A DNA stretch of 32,984 nucleotides, from contig PLBY01000041.1 of the NCBI GenBank assembly GCA_003134655.1, forward strand, positions 1 to 32,984, written 5' to 3'. Both the position numbers and the translations under genes were made by a program. The notes beneath the pieces were generated by a model. The model did no database searches. It was not told where the DNA came from and saw only the letters and a program-made list of their open reading frames with translations. Of the stretch, positions 16,187 through 22,189 are shown one piece after another. This DNA is from Acidobacteriaceae bacterium. GTDB taxonomy: Bacteria > Acidobacteriota > Terriglobia > Terriglobales > Acidobacteriaceae. Every line of letters begins with the position of its first letter. Position 1 is the stretch's first letter.

Positions 16187-17452
16187 CTAAACAACGAACA
16201 TGGCTACACCGGCGGCGAACATTGCCACCGTGGTGATCGCTACGACGATCCACCCCAAGCGGGAACTCGGTTGGCCCTGCATCAGTTTCTTATCCGAAGC
16301 GACGATCAGGATGGCGACCAAAAGGAATGGGGCTAATAATCCGTTGATGACCGCCGTCCAGTAGAGTGCCTTCACGGGGTTGATGCCTACGAAGTCCAGT
16401 CCGACTCCCACGCCAGTCGAGAGCAGAATGAGAGCGTAAAACGCGCGGGCCTGTTTCAATTTCTTGTCCAGTCCTTGGCGCCACCCAAGCGTTTCCGCGA
16501 AGGCATAGGCCGCTGATCCCGCCAGCGTCGGAATGGCGAGAAATCCGACGCCGACAATGCCGACGGTAAACAAGGTCGCAGCGAACTTGCCGGCAAGGGG
16601 ACGGAGGGCTTCGGCCGCCTGGCGAGTAGTCTCAATGTGGGTCATACCGTGGCGGTTGAGGGTGATCGCAGTAGTCAAGATGATAAAGAACATGACCATA
16701 TTCGAGAAAAACGCGCCGACTCCCACATCAAAGTTCCTCAGCTCAAGTTCTTTGAGGGTTGCTCCTCTCCGTTGAGCCAGCGTACTCTGACCGGCCGACT
16801 TCTCCTCTTCGACTTCTTCACTCGCCTGCCAGAAAAACAGATACGGACTGATCGTGGTGCCGAGAATCGCCACCAGCGTCGACCATTCATCTCTGGTGTG
16901 TGGCATCGACGGTATGAAGGTCGCGCGCGCCACTCCGCCCCAGTCCGCTCCCGCCACAAACGCGGTTATGGGGTAGGCGAAGAGCACCAGCACCAGCCAC
17001 TTGAGAACATTCGCTATCTGGTAATAGTGGAGCCGGATCGTCGCCCACGAAATCAAAAGCGCGAAAACCACAACGAACAAATGCGCTTTGATCCCCGACA
17101 GCATTTCCGCCGCATCCGCCATGCCAGCGAGGTCCGCTCCGATATTAATCGTGTTGGCCGCAAGCAGCGCCGTGACAACCCCGAGTAGCAACCAACGTGG
17201 AAATCGCTGCTTGAAATTCGCCGCTAAGCCTTGTCCCGTCACCTTGCCGATGCGGGCACACATCATTTGAACGGCAGCCATCAGCGGCCACGTCAGGAGC
17301 GCGGTCCAGAGAAGCTTGGTTCCAAGCTGTGCCCCCGCAACAGAGTATGTCGCAATGCCGGATGGGTCGTCGTCGGCGGCTCCAGTGATGACACCTGGGC
17401 CAAGCGACTTCAGCAGCGATCGCATCCATCGAGATGGGGCTATGCTTGGCAC
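16187..17452 (-). CDS. NRAMP-like divalent metal transporter with altered metal-site motifs
   Basis: The 421-residue protein has eleven hydrophobic segments in the LeuT/NRAMP arrangement. TM1 reads GPGVITGAADDDPSGIATYS, where canonical NRAMPs have DPGN: the metal-binding Asp29 is kept but the Asn becomes Gly. TM6 reads GTTISPYLFFWQA, where canonical members have (A)xxMPHxxxLHS: the selectivity methionine is Ser202 and the histidine is Tyr204. The fold is clear, but Mn/Fe selectivity cannot be assumed; NRAMP-related Mg transporters also lack that methionine. An unusual acidic stretch (SEEVEEEKSAG) follows TM6. The start is a GTG with no strong ribosome site. It is divergent from the 26-aa peptide gene. 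Confidence 0.88.
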   Translation of the reverse strand: MPSIAPSRWMRSLLKSLGPGVITGAADDDPSGIATYSVAGAQLGTKLLWTALLTWPLMAAVQMMCARIGKVTGQGLAANFKQRFPRWLLLGVVTALLAANTINIGADLAGMADAAEMLSGIKAHLFVVVFALLISWATIRLHYYQIANVLKWLVLVLFAYPITAFVAGADWGGVARATFIPSMPHTRDEWSTLVAILGTTISPYLFFWQASEEVEEEKSAGQSTLAQRRGATLKELELRNFDVGVGAFFSNMVMFFIILTTAITLNRHGMTHIETTRQAAEALRPLAGKFAATLFTVGIVGVGFLAIPTLAGSAAYAFAETLGWRQGLDKKLKQARAFYALILLSTGVGVGLDFVGINPVKALYWTAVINGLLAPFLLVAILIVASDKKLMQGQPSSRLGWIVVAITTVAMFAAGVAMFVV

Positions 17453-17538
17453 TGAAAGAGTCGGAGGAACCCCTACGAATCACACGCGAATCTGCGGCCA
17501 ATCCTTAATGACGTGCTGTACGAATTGCGTGCCTAAAG

Positions 17539-17554
17539 TGGTCCAATGTGCTCA
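17539..17554. promoter_or_regulatory. Dyad operator candidate TGGTC-N6-GCTCA between divergent genes
   Basis: TGGTC CAATGT GCTCA lies in the divergent gap, about 95 bp from the NRAMP-like start and 108 bp from the 26-aa peptide start, so it could control either. It is an imperfect member of the dyad family. Confidence 0.4.
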
Positions 17555-17654
17555 GACACACGTCTTCGCCACTTATACCATGACTTGTAGTGAAGAAATG
17601 AGATGGCCGTTATAAAGGTCAGTCCAGCTTCCTCTTACAAGTGAGGTACAACAC

Positions 17655-17735
17655 ATGGAAACCGTATTGATTGTTCTGGTGGTGCTGTTTTTGCTCGGTG
17701 GCGGAGGCTGGGGATACTCTCGTTGGCGCAACTAG
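17655..17735 (+). CDS. 26-aa single-span membrane peptide (DUF3309-like)
   Basis: This ORF encodes METVLIVLVVLFLLGGGGWG, then YSRWRN. One hydrophobic helix is followed by a glycine run and a short basic aromatic end. The pattern resembles the tiny DUF3309-type membrane peptides found near stress genes in soil bacteria. GAGGT lies about seven bases before the ATG and a hairpin follows the stop, both supporting a real gene. Function is unknown. Confidence 0.7.
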   Translation: METVLIVLVVLFLLGGGGWGYSRWRN

Positions 17736-17738
17736 CGC

Positions 17739-17771
17739 AAACAGGATACACGCTTAACGCTACTCCTGTTT
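17739..17771 (+). terminator. Hairpin after the 26-aa peptide gene
   Basis: AAACAGGA (17739-17746) pairs with TCCTGTTT (17764-17771) around a 17-base loop, three bases after the stop. The following CTTTGG is a poor T-run, so termination strength is uncertain. Confidence 0.5.
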
Positions 17772-17892
17772 CTTTGGCGTTTATGAGGGTTCCGGTGAAA
17801 GACCGCGAACCCTTTTTCAAATCCTGTAAAACTACGTGGGCCATCTGAAAGTTCCTCTCTTCTCTAGGCTTCTCGGGAAAGTCGCAAATCTC

Positions 17893-18096
17893 ATGGACTC
17901 GAATGCGATCCTGCACGAAGTTCAGCAACTATACAACGTGAGTGACCGGCTTGACTCGCTGGCGGAACAACATCCCCTCGTCTCAGAAACACTGATCACC
18001 ATTTCAGGAAGCGTTCGCAGCACGGCCACATTGTTGGAAGTGCTGGTGGCGATGAAGATAACGCCGCTCTCCGGGCTGGATCCAGCAGACGCCTGA
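17893..18096 (+). CDS. Small conserved-looking hypothetical protein (67 aa)
   Basis: From the ATG at 17893 the protein reads MDSNAILHEVQQLYNVSDRL, then DSLAEQHPLVSETLITISGS and VRSTATLLEVLVAMKI. It is helical and soluble, and resembles small proteins seen repeatedly in acidobacterial genomes; no function is known. An upstream in-frame ATG at 17836 would add 19 basic residues. The ribosome site is weak. It ends 170 bases before the convergent PAS gene. Confidence 0.6.
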   Translation: MDSNAILHEVQQLYNVSDRLDSLAEQHPLVSETLITISGSVRSTATLLEVLVAMKITPLSGLDPADA

Positions 18097-18265
18097 TAAT
18101 GATTGTGATTTGTCTCGCAAGCAGCTTTTAGCGTGGAGCTAATCGTAAAGAACGACATTTAGAAGAGAACGATGAACTTGCACCCGTTCTCGCCATATCT
18201 CTCCTCGGCACCGATTTTGTCGTCACTCATATTCTCACCGGAGCGAAACGGATTCTCCCTCGCAC

Positions 18266-18910
18266 TCAGGCGGTCTTTCGCCGTAACAGCGGCGCGTTGT
18301 CGGCAAGGCGTCCGGTAACATCAACGGCAGTCACGATGTCGGCAACACCTCCCTTGAACATCGTTTCGCAGCGCGTGACCTCCACGTCGATTATGCTGCC
18401 ATCCTTCTTTTTGTGTCTGCGGAGTTGCGTTGCTGAGTTATGTCTGCCTTGACGCAGTACGTCCCTTAATAACGGAACAATGTCCTCGCTAGGGTGGATG
18501 TCGAGGAGGGTCATCGACAGGAACTCCTTTCGTGAGTAGCCGTAATGATCTACTGCCGCATCGTTTACGGCGGAAAGGACGAAGGTGGTGAGATCGAAGA
18601 CCCACATGGGAGTTGCACTATGATCGAAATCGAAGCGATTCGAGATTTCTGAAGTCAGAGTGCAGGGTTTGGTTTTCGTGAGAGAATCGTCGTCTTTCGG
18701 CAAGCTTGGGGAGCCGCACGAATGCGATTCAAACCGTTTCGCAATCGTATCGTAGTGCGCCCCAGCAGGAAATTCGACGCTTAGAAGGCAATCGAGGCAC
18801 GCCACAAAACGACCTGCGGCGCACATGCGGATACCGATACGCGGAGGAGATTGGACACCCATGCTGGCTGGCATTGCATACTTCAACTCTCTTTTGTACA
18901 AGACCAGCAT
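18266..18910 (-). CDS. PAS-domain protein
   Basis: 214 residues. Residues about 88-205 form one PAS domain: FDFDHSATPMWVFDLTTFVL, then NDAAVDHYGYSRKEFLSMTL, HPSEDIVPLL, and the PAC-like end KKKDGSIIDVEVTRCETMFK. The first 85 residues contain several Cys and His (CAAGRFVACLDCLL, AHYDTIAKRFESHSCG) with no recognised domain. No kinase, cyclase or DNA-binding output domain follows, so it is a stand-alone sensor or adaptor for partners nearby. The start is uncertain: ATGs at 18910 and 18874 are both possible. Confidence 0.8.
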   Translation of the reverse strand: MLVLYKRELKYAMPASMGVQSPPRIGIRMCAAGRFVACLDCLLSVEFPAGAHYDTIAKRFESHSCGSPSLPKDDDSLTKTKPCTLTSEISNRFDFDHSATPMWVFDLTTFVLSAVNDAAVDHYGYSRKEFLSMTLLDIHPSEDIVPLLRDVLRQGRHNSATQLRRHKKKDGSIIDVEVTRCETMFKGGVADIVTAVDVTGRLADNAPLLRRKTA

Positions 18911-18950
18911 ACGCTTCTATTCTCAGTAAGTTGTCACTCTAGGACGCAAA

Positions 18951-18978
18951 AAAGGCCGGACCCCATGCGAGTCCGACC
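18951..18978 (-). terminator. Rho-independent-type terminator on the minus strand
   Basis: On the minus strand GGTCGGAC pairs with GTCCGGCC (one mismatch) around a 9-base loop, directly followed by TTTTTT. It would stop leftward transcription entering the PAS gene from the right, although no leftward gene is evident between here and 19187. Confidence 0.6.
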
Positions 18979-19013
18979 AGGAAAAGCTGCATTTCTTAGA
19001 ACAGCGAAGTGGT

Positions 19014-19062
19014 GCGGTCGTGAGGGTCGAACGTTGGTATGCCCGTCGTTAACCCTGACCGC
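19014..19062. repeat. Long imperfect inverted repeat in the REC-RsbRD leader
   Basis: GCGGTC-gtg-AGGGT-cg-AACG pairs with CGTT-a-ACCCT-GACCGC across a 13-base loop, giving 15 base pairs in three blocks. It lies about 125 bp before the receiver gene start. It may be an RNA structure or a protein-binding site. Confidence 0.5.
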
Positions 19063-19113
19063 GTTCACTAATTCCAAGACTTAGACACAATATCCGGTAA
19101 CAATCTCAATAAC

Positions 19114-19129
19114 TGTGCACTTTTGCACA
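19114..19129. promoter_or_regulatory. Perfect dyad operator candidate TGTGC-N6-GCACA
   Basis: TGTGC ACTTTT GCACA is a perfect inverted repeat. Its centre is about 67 bp ahead of the receiver-RsbRD gene start, a plausible promoter-proximal position. Confidence 0.55.
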
Positions 19130-19187
19130 TCCTCAACTGCAAGAACTGAGTCACACTGTCACTGTCCATGATGGGGGTAGTGTCGCT

Positions 19188-20042
19188 ATGACCCAAACCA
19201 CAACATCAGCTTCGCACCGGGTCCTAATGGTGGATGACGACGACGCCGTTCGCACGATGATGAGTCTCACGCTCGAACACAAGGGCTTCGAGGTAGTCTC
19301 TGCCGCGAACGTGACGGAGGCTCTGAAACTGATCACGACGGAGAGCTTTGATGTCCTGATCACTGATCTCCACATGCCCAACCCCAGCGACGGCTTTGCG
19401 GTGATTACCGCGATGCGCCATATCCAACCGAAGGCACTTACGCTGCTGGTCAGCGGCTACCCCGACGTGAAGAGCGCCATGGACGCCATCCTTCTGGAAG
19501 CGGATGAAATCATTGTGAAGCCATTCGAGACCAAGACACTCGCTGATCTCGTCCACGATAAGCTGATCACTCCCAAACTCGCTGTCCAGACGCCAAAGGA
19601 AAGAGTGGCGGCGATATTGCAGCGTTGTACCAGCGGGATCGTCGAAGATTGGCTAGCGAGGGTGAAAAAGAGTAAAGAACTCAACTACGTTTCTCTTAGC
19701 AACCAAGAACGTACTGGATATCTTCCGAAGCTGATCGAAGACCTGATTCTGCGTCTGAGAGCGCCGAACGTCCCCGGAAGGGAAAGCGATTCTATCTGTT
19801 CCGCCGCTGCCGTCGCCCATGGGAAGATGAGAAAGTTGCAAGGCTATACGCCTGCGATGCTGGTACACGACTCACGAATCCTTCAAGTGACCCTGTTCGG
19901 GACTTTGCAGAAGAATCTGAGCGCTTTGGATTTCAGCCTACTCTTGCCCGATGTTATGACGATAGCGGATGAAGTAGATTCGCAGTTGACGCAGGCGATG
20001 GAGAGCTACATGGGCGTCGTGCAGAAGACAGCGGCAGCGTAG
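19188..20042 (+). CDS. Response regulator: receiver fused to an RsbRD-N-type domain
   Basis: 284 residues. Residues 10-128 are a receiver: acidic pair DDD (16-18), phospho-acceptor Asp60 (VLITDLHMP), Ser89 (LLVSGYPD) and Lys111 (IIVKPFE). Residues about 137-275 match the RsbRD/RsbR-type N-terminal helical domain (RVAAILQRCTSGIVEDWLAR, ERTGYLPKLIEDLILRLRAP, DSRILQVTLFGTLQKNLSAL). In stressosome-type proteins that domain is an input module; here it is placed as the output of a receiver. It has no DNA-binding domain, so it probably signals by protein contact. A second copy of the C-terminal domain stands alone at 21026-21616. The dyad at 19114 and the hairpin at 19014 precede it. Confidence 0.88.
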   Translation: MTQTTTSASHRVLMVDDDDAVRTMMSLTLEHKGFEVVSAANVTEALKLITTESFDVLITDLHMPNPSDGFAVITAMRHIQPKALTLLVSGYPDVKSAMDAILLEADEIIVKPFETKTLADLVHDKLITPKLAVQTPKERVAAILQRCTSGIVEDWLARVKKSKELNYVSLSNQERTGYLPKLIEDLILRLRAPNVPGRESDSICSAAAVAHGKMRKLQGYTPAMLVHDSRILQVTLFGTLQKNLSALDFSLLLPDVMTIADEVDSQLTQAMESYMGVVQKTAAA

Positions 20043-20094
20043 CCGAAAGTGCCAAGTACGGTCGGACTATGTATGGGTGTCCGATGCGCGATCT

Positions 20095-20286
20095 GTGAAC
20101 GGCCACACACACTCTGGAGGCCACTGGAACGTGGCTTTCCGGATGATGGCAAGGGATTCGGGCAACTTGGGTTCGCCACAGCGATCGTCTCGATCAGGAG
20201 ACGGATCGGCAAACGGTATTCTGTACATCATTAGGTGCTTCCCTCACAAGAGCGTGGCGCAGCGATTCGCTTGGCTGCGCCACTAG
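20095..20286 (+). CDS. Possible small protein in duplicated segment, copy A
   Basis: A GTG-started ORF of 63 codons whose first 44 or so residues (NGHTHSGGHWNVAFRMMA, then GNLGSPQ and SGDGSANGILYI) are 82 percent identical to the copy B frame. The other frames are less conserved, about 70 to 73 percent. No ribosome site is visible and the C-terminus differs between copies, so it may be a degenerated gene. Confidence 0.35.
   Translation: MNGHTHSGGHWNVAFRMMARDSGNLGSPQRSSRSGDGSANGILYIIRCFPHKSVAQRFAWLRH
20254..20283. repeat. Perfect 9-bp-stem hairpin in copy A
   Basis: GTGGCGCAG pairs with CTGCGCCAC around a 12-base loop. In copy B (21901-21929) one C is lost, but GTGGCG/CGCCAC and AG/CT still pair with a bulge, so the structure is kept. 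Confidence 0.55.
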
Positions 20287-20383
20287 AGGAGGAAACCGGA
20301 AAGACCGCCGGGGGGCAGCCACATCAGTTCCTCTACTTTTCCTGACAATTCGATAACGTTATAGTCCTCAAGCACAGGGTGTC

Positions 20384-20399
20384 TGTTCAAGATTGCACA
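20384..20399. promoter_or_regulatory. Dyad operator candidate TGTTC-N6-GCACA
   Basis: TGTTC AAGATT GCACA lies in the duplicated segment of copy A; copy B has the equivalent site at 22027. It is 222 bp ahead of the PilZ gene. Confidence 0.45.
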
Positions 20400-20463
20400 G
20401 TCGTAAAAAATATTGCCCCTTCACGGATTAGCCTGACGGTTCCGAACCGATAACTACCAACGG

Positions 20464-20479
20464 TGTTCAGGATTGAACA
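20464..20479. promoter_or_regulatory. Perfect dyad operator candidate TGTTC-N6-GAACA
   Basis: TGTTC AGGATT GAACA is perfectly symmetrical over six-base half-sites (TGTTCA and TGAACA). Its centre is about 142 bp before the PilZ gene start. Confidence 0.55.
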
Positions 20480-20613
20480 TCCCCGCACCGTAGTATGGAG
20501 CACTATCTATGTCATAGGAATAGAGCGAGGCCTAATACGGGCGCTCGCGGAATCCGCTGCGACCACTTAATCATGAGCAGAAATCTCGTACCTTTTGGAA
20601 GAAAGCCGGTGGT

Positions 20614-21021
20614 ATGAAGAAGGGAAAAGGAGTGCCTGTGCTTCCGGCCGACACGATAGACAAGCGGTCCTCAGTCGTCCCGCTTCAGACAATGGCCGAC
20701 GCCCGTCGTCAGCCCCGATTCAAGATTGAGGTTGATATCACAATCAATTCTCGGACACGCGGCTTGCTGAAGGGGCATACCCTGGACATTAGCGAATCCG
20801 GAATCGCGGCCATGCTGCCGATAGAAACGCCCTTGGGTGAGAACGTGGAGTTGAACTTTACGCTGCCGGGTGGCGCTGTTACGATTCATGCGATGGTTCG
20901 CCAAAAACGTGCGTTTCGCTACGGTTTCGAGTTCGTAAACTCTGACTCCATGCACGAATTGATTCGTCGTACCTGCCGCGATCTGGCTATTGACCAATCC
21001 CTGATTTTGGCTTTCCTGTAA
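20614..21021 (+). CDS. PilZ-domain protein (c-di-GMP binding)
   Basis: 135 residues. The PilZ signature is present in order: RRQPRFKI (RxxxR, about residues 31-38), then DISESGIAA (DxSxxG, about 59-66) and a hydrophobic barrel (GENVELNFTLPGGAVTIHAM, RYGFEFVN). PilZ domains bind c-di-GMP, so this cytoplasmic protein probably links the second messenger to a partner. There is no additional domain. The start at 20614 has a modest GGAAG; an internal ATG at 20692 would leave only the domain. It sits between the two RsbRD-type genes. Confidence 0.88.
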   Translation: MKKGKGVPVLPADTIDKRSSVVPLQTMADARRQPRFKIEVDITINSRTRGLLKGHTLDISESGIAAMLPIETPLGENVELNFTLPGGAVTIHAMVRQKRAFRYGFEFVNSDSMHELIRRTCRDLAIDQSLILAFL

Positions 21022-21023
21022 CG

Positions 21024-21041
21024 CCGTGAGTGTAGTCACGG
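21024..21041 (+). terminator. Hairpin at the end of the PilZ gene
   Basis: CCGTGA-GTGTAG-TCACGG is a perfect 6-bp stem three bases after the PilZ stop codon, followed by ACTATTCTTG. It is weak as an intrinsic terminator and overlaps the earliest possible start of the next gene. Confidence 0.4.
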
Positions 21042-21616
21042 ACTATTCTTGTCACTGGTCTTTCAAGGAGGTGGTGTTCTTTGGCGTATCCAATCACAGT
21101 GCCAATCGCGCACCCATGCTGGCAAAAGATAAATCACGACCTGAGAGCATGGAGAGCGTGGCCGCAATCCTGACCCGCTGTAAGACCTCTCTGATTGAAG
21201 ATTGGCTGGTACGATCCAAAGAAGACCTCGGCGCACTCTGCCATCTTCATCTGAGCGATGAAGAGCGCACAGGACATCTTCCGAAGTTGGTTGACGACCT
21301 AGTGGCACGTTTGGCTAGACCCAAATTGCCCGATAAAGACAGCGATGCCATCGCGTCCCCCGCCGCCATCGAACATGGCAAGCTGCGACGGAAACAGCGC
21401 TATTCTTCCGCCATGCTGATCCATGAATCACGAATTCTTCAAGTGACTATTTTCGGAACCTTGCATGAGAATCTGAGCACGCTGGATTTCAGCTTGCTGT
21501 TGCTGGATGTCATGATCATCGCGGACGAAGTGGATGCACAGTTGACCCAGACAATGGATGCCTTTGCTAAGGCCGGACAACAATCGGCAAAAGCCTCCAA
21601 GCTACACTCGATATGA
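21026..21616 (+). CDS. Stand-alone RsbRD-N-type domain protein (paralogue of the receiver fusion)
   Basis: Residues about 42-185 align along their length with the C-terminal domain of the 19188 gene (VAAILTRCKTSLIEDWLVRS, EERTGHLPKLVDDLVARLAR, HESRILQVTIFGTLHENLST). No receiver precedes it. The longest frame begins at a GTG at 21026, but the first 40 residues look unrelated; ATGs at 21116 or 21149 are likely the true starts. A strong AAGGAGG at about 21065-21071 has no good start after it. Within the pair it could compete for, or assemble with, the partner of the receiver fusion. It belongs to duplicated copy B. Confidence 0.8.
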   Translation: MSVVTDYSCHWSFKEVVFFGVSNHSANRAPMLAKDKSRPESMESVAAILTRCKTSLIEDWLVRSKEDLGALCHLHLSDEERTGHLPKLVDDLVARLARPKLPDKDSDAIASPAAIEHGKLRRKQRYSSAMLIHESRILQVTIFGTLHENLSTLDFSLLLLDVMIIADEVDAQLTQTMDAFAKAGQQSAKASKLHSI

Positions 21617-22045
21617 GAAGAATTGCAGCCTCTTCATTGACCTACCGGACCCTCTCCCGTGACGAGTGGCACCCTCCGTCACAGCGGTTGGCGGCGATAG
21701 CCTCACCCAAGGGTTTACGAATCGCGGTCCGATCCACGATCCATGAACGGCCACACACAATCCGGAGGCCATTGGAACGTGGCCTTCTGGATGATGGCAG
21801 GGGGAGCGGGCAACTTGGGTTCGCCACAGTGGTCATTTCGATCAGGCGATGGATCGGGAAACGGTATCTTATACATCATGGGTGCCTCCCTCCCAAGAGC
21901 GTGGCGAGCGATTCGCTTGGCTGCGCCACTAGACGAGGAAACCGGAAAGGCCGCCGAGGGCAGCCACATCAGTTCCTCTACTTTGCCACAATTTACTGAG
22001 TTTATAGTCCTCAGGTATAGGGCGTCTGTTCAAAATTGCTCAGCC
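21617..22045 (+). repeat. Duplicated segment, trailing part of copy B
   Basis: This is the counterpart of 20043-20410, behind the second RsbRD-type gene. It retains the same order: small ORF start, hairpin (21901-21929), the GGAAACCGGAAAG stretch, CAGCCACATCAGTTCCTCTA and a dyad at 22027. The last 140 bases up to 22189 hold nothing recognised. Confidence 0.65.
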
Positions 22046-22099
22046 GCGAAATACATCTCGAAACACCTCAGGGACGAACTGGCTGGGCCTCCACTATGA
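21743..22099 (+). CDS. Possible small protein in duplicated segment, copy B
   Basis: An ATG-started ORF of 118 codons. Residues 1-45 (MNGHTQSGGHWNVAFWMMAG, GNLGSPQWSFRSGDGSGNGI) match copy A, with changes biased to third positions (about 12, 6 and 3 at positions 3, 1 and 2). After ILYI the copies differ in frame. No ribosome site and no known family. The C-terminal two-thirds may be read-through of non-coding sequence. Confidence 0.38.
   Translation: MNGHTQSGGHWNVAFWMMAGGAGNLGSPQWSFRSGDGSGNGILYIMGASLPRAWRAIRLAAPLDEETGKAAEGSHISSSTLPQFTEFIVLRYRASVQNCSAAKYISKHLRDELAGPPL
22027..22042. promoter_or_regulatory. Dyad TGTTC-N6-GCTCA at the end of copy B
   Basis: TGTTC AAAATT GCTCA corresponds to the 20384 site in copy A. 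No rightward gene follows within reach, so here it may be a duplication relic. Confidence 0.35.
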
Positions 22100-22189
22100 A
22101 TGCCAGAGGTATTCTTGGCTGCCCCTCCAAACGTCGTGTTTGCCAAGAGTCAACAAGGAAACGAGGGGGCTAAATTATCCGTGTTGCTT

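Larger units (their letters stand above)
20043..20410 (+). repeat. Duplicated segment, trailing part of copy A
   Basis: From about 20090 to 20400 this stretch aligns with 21737-22043, with about 80 percent identity over long parts. The duplicated unit begins inside the RsbRD-type domains (about 19593 and 21140). Within the trailing part, the frame starting GTG at 20095 (NGHTHSGGHWNVAFRMMA) aligns gap-free for about 44 codons with an ATG-started frame in copy B. Differences fall mostly at third codon positions, hinting at a small coding gene. Frames diverge after ILYI. The rest of the gap up to 20613 holds no gene apart from two dyads. Confidence 0.65.

Noticed and set aside
19014..19062. tRNA-like 3' end on the minus strand (ACCGCACCA)
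   Set aside because: No D arm, anticodon arm or proper T arm can be drawn; only an inverted repeat is present.
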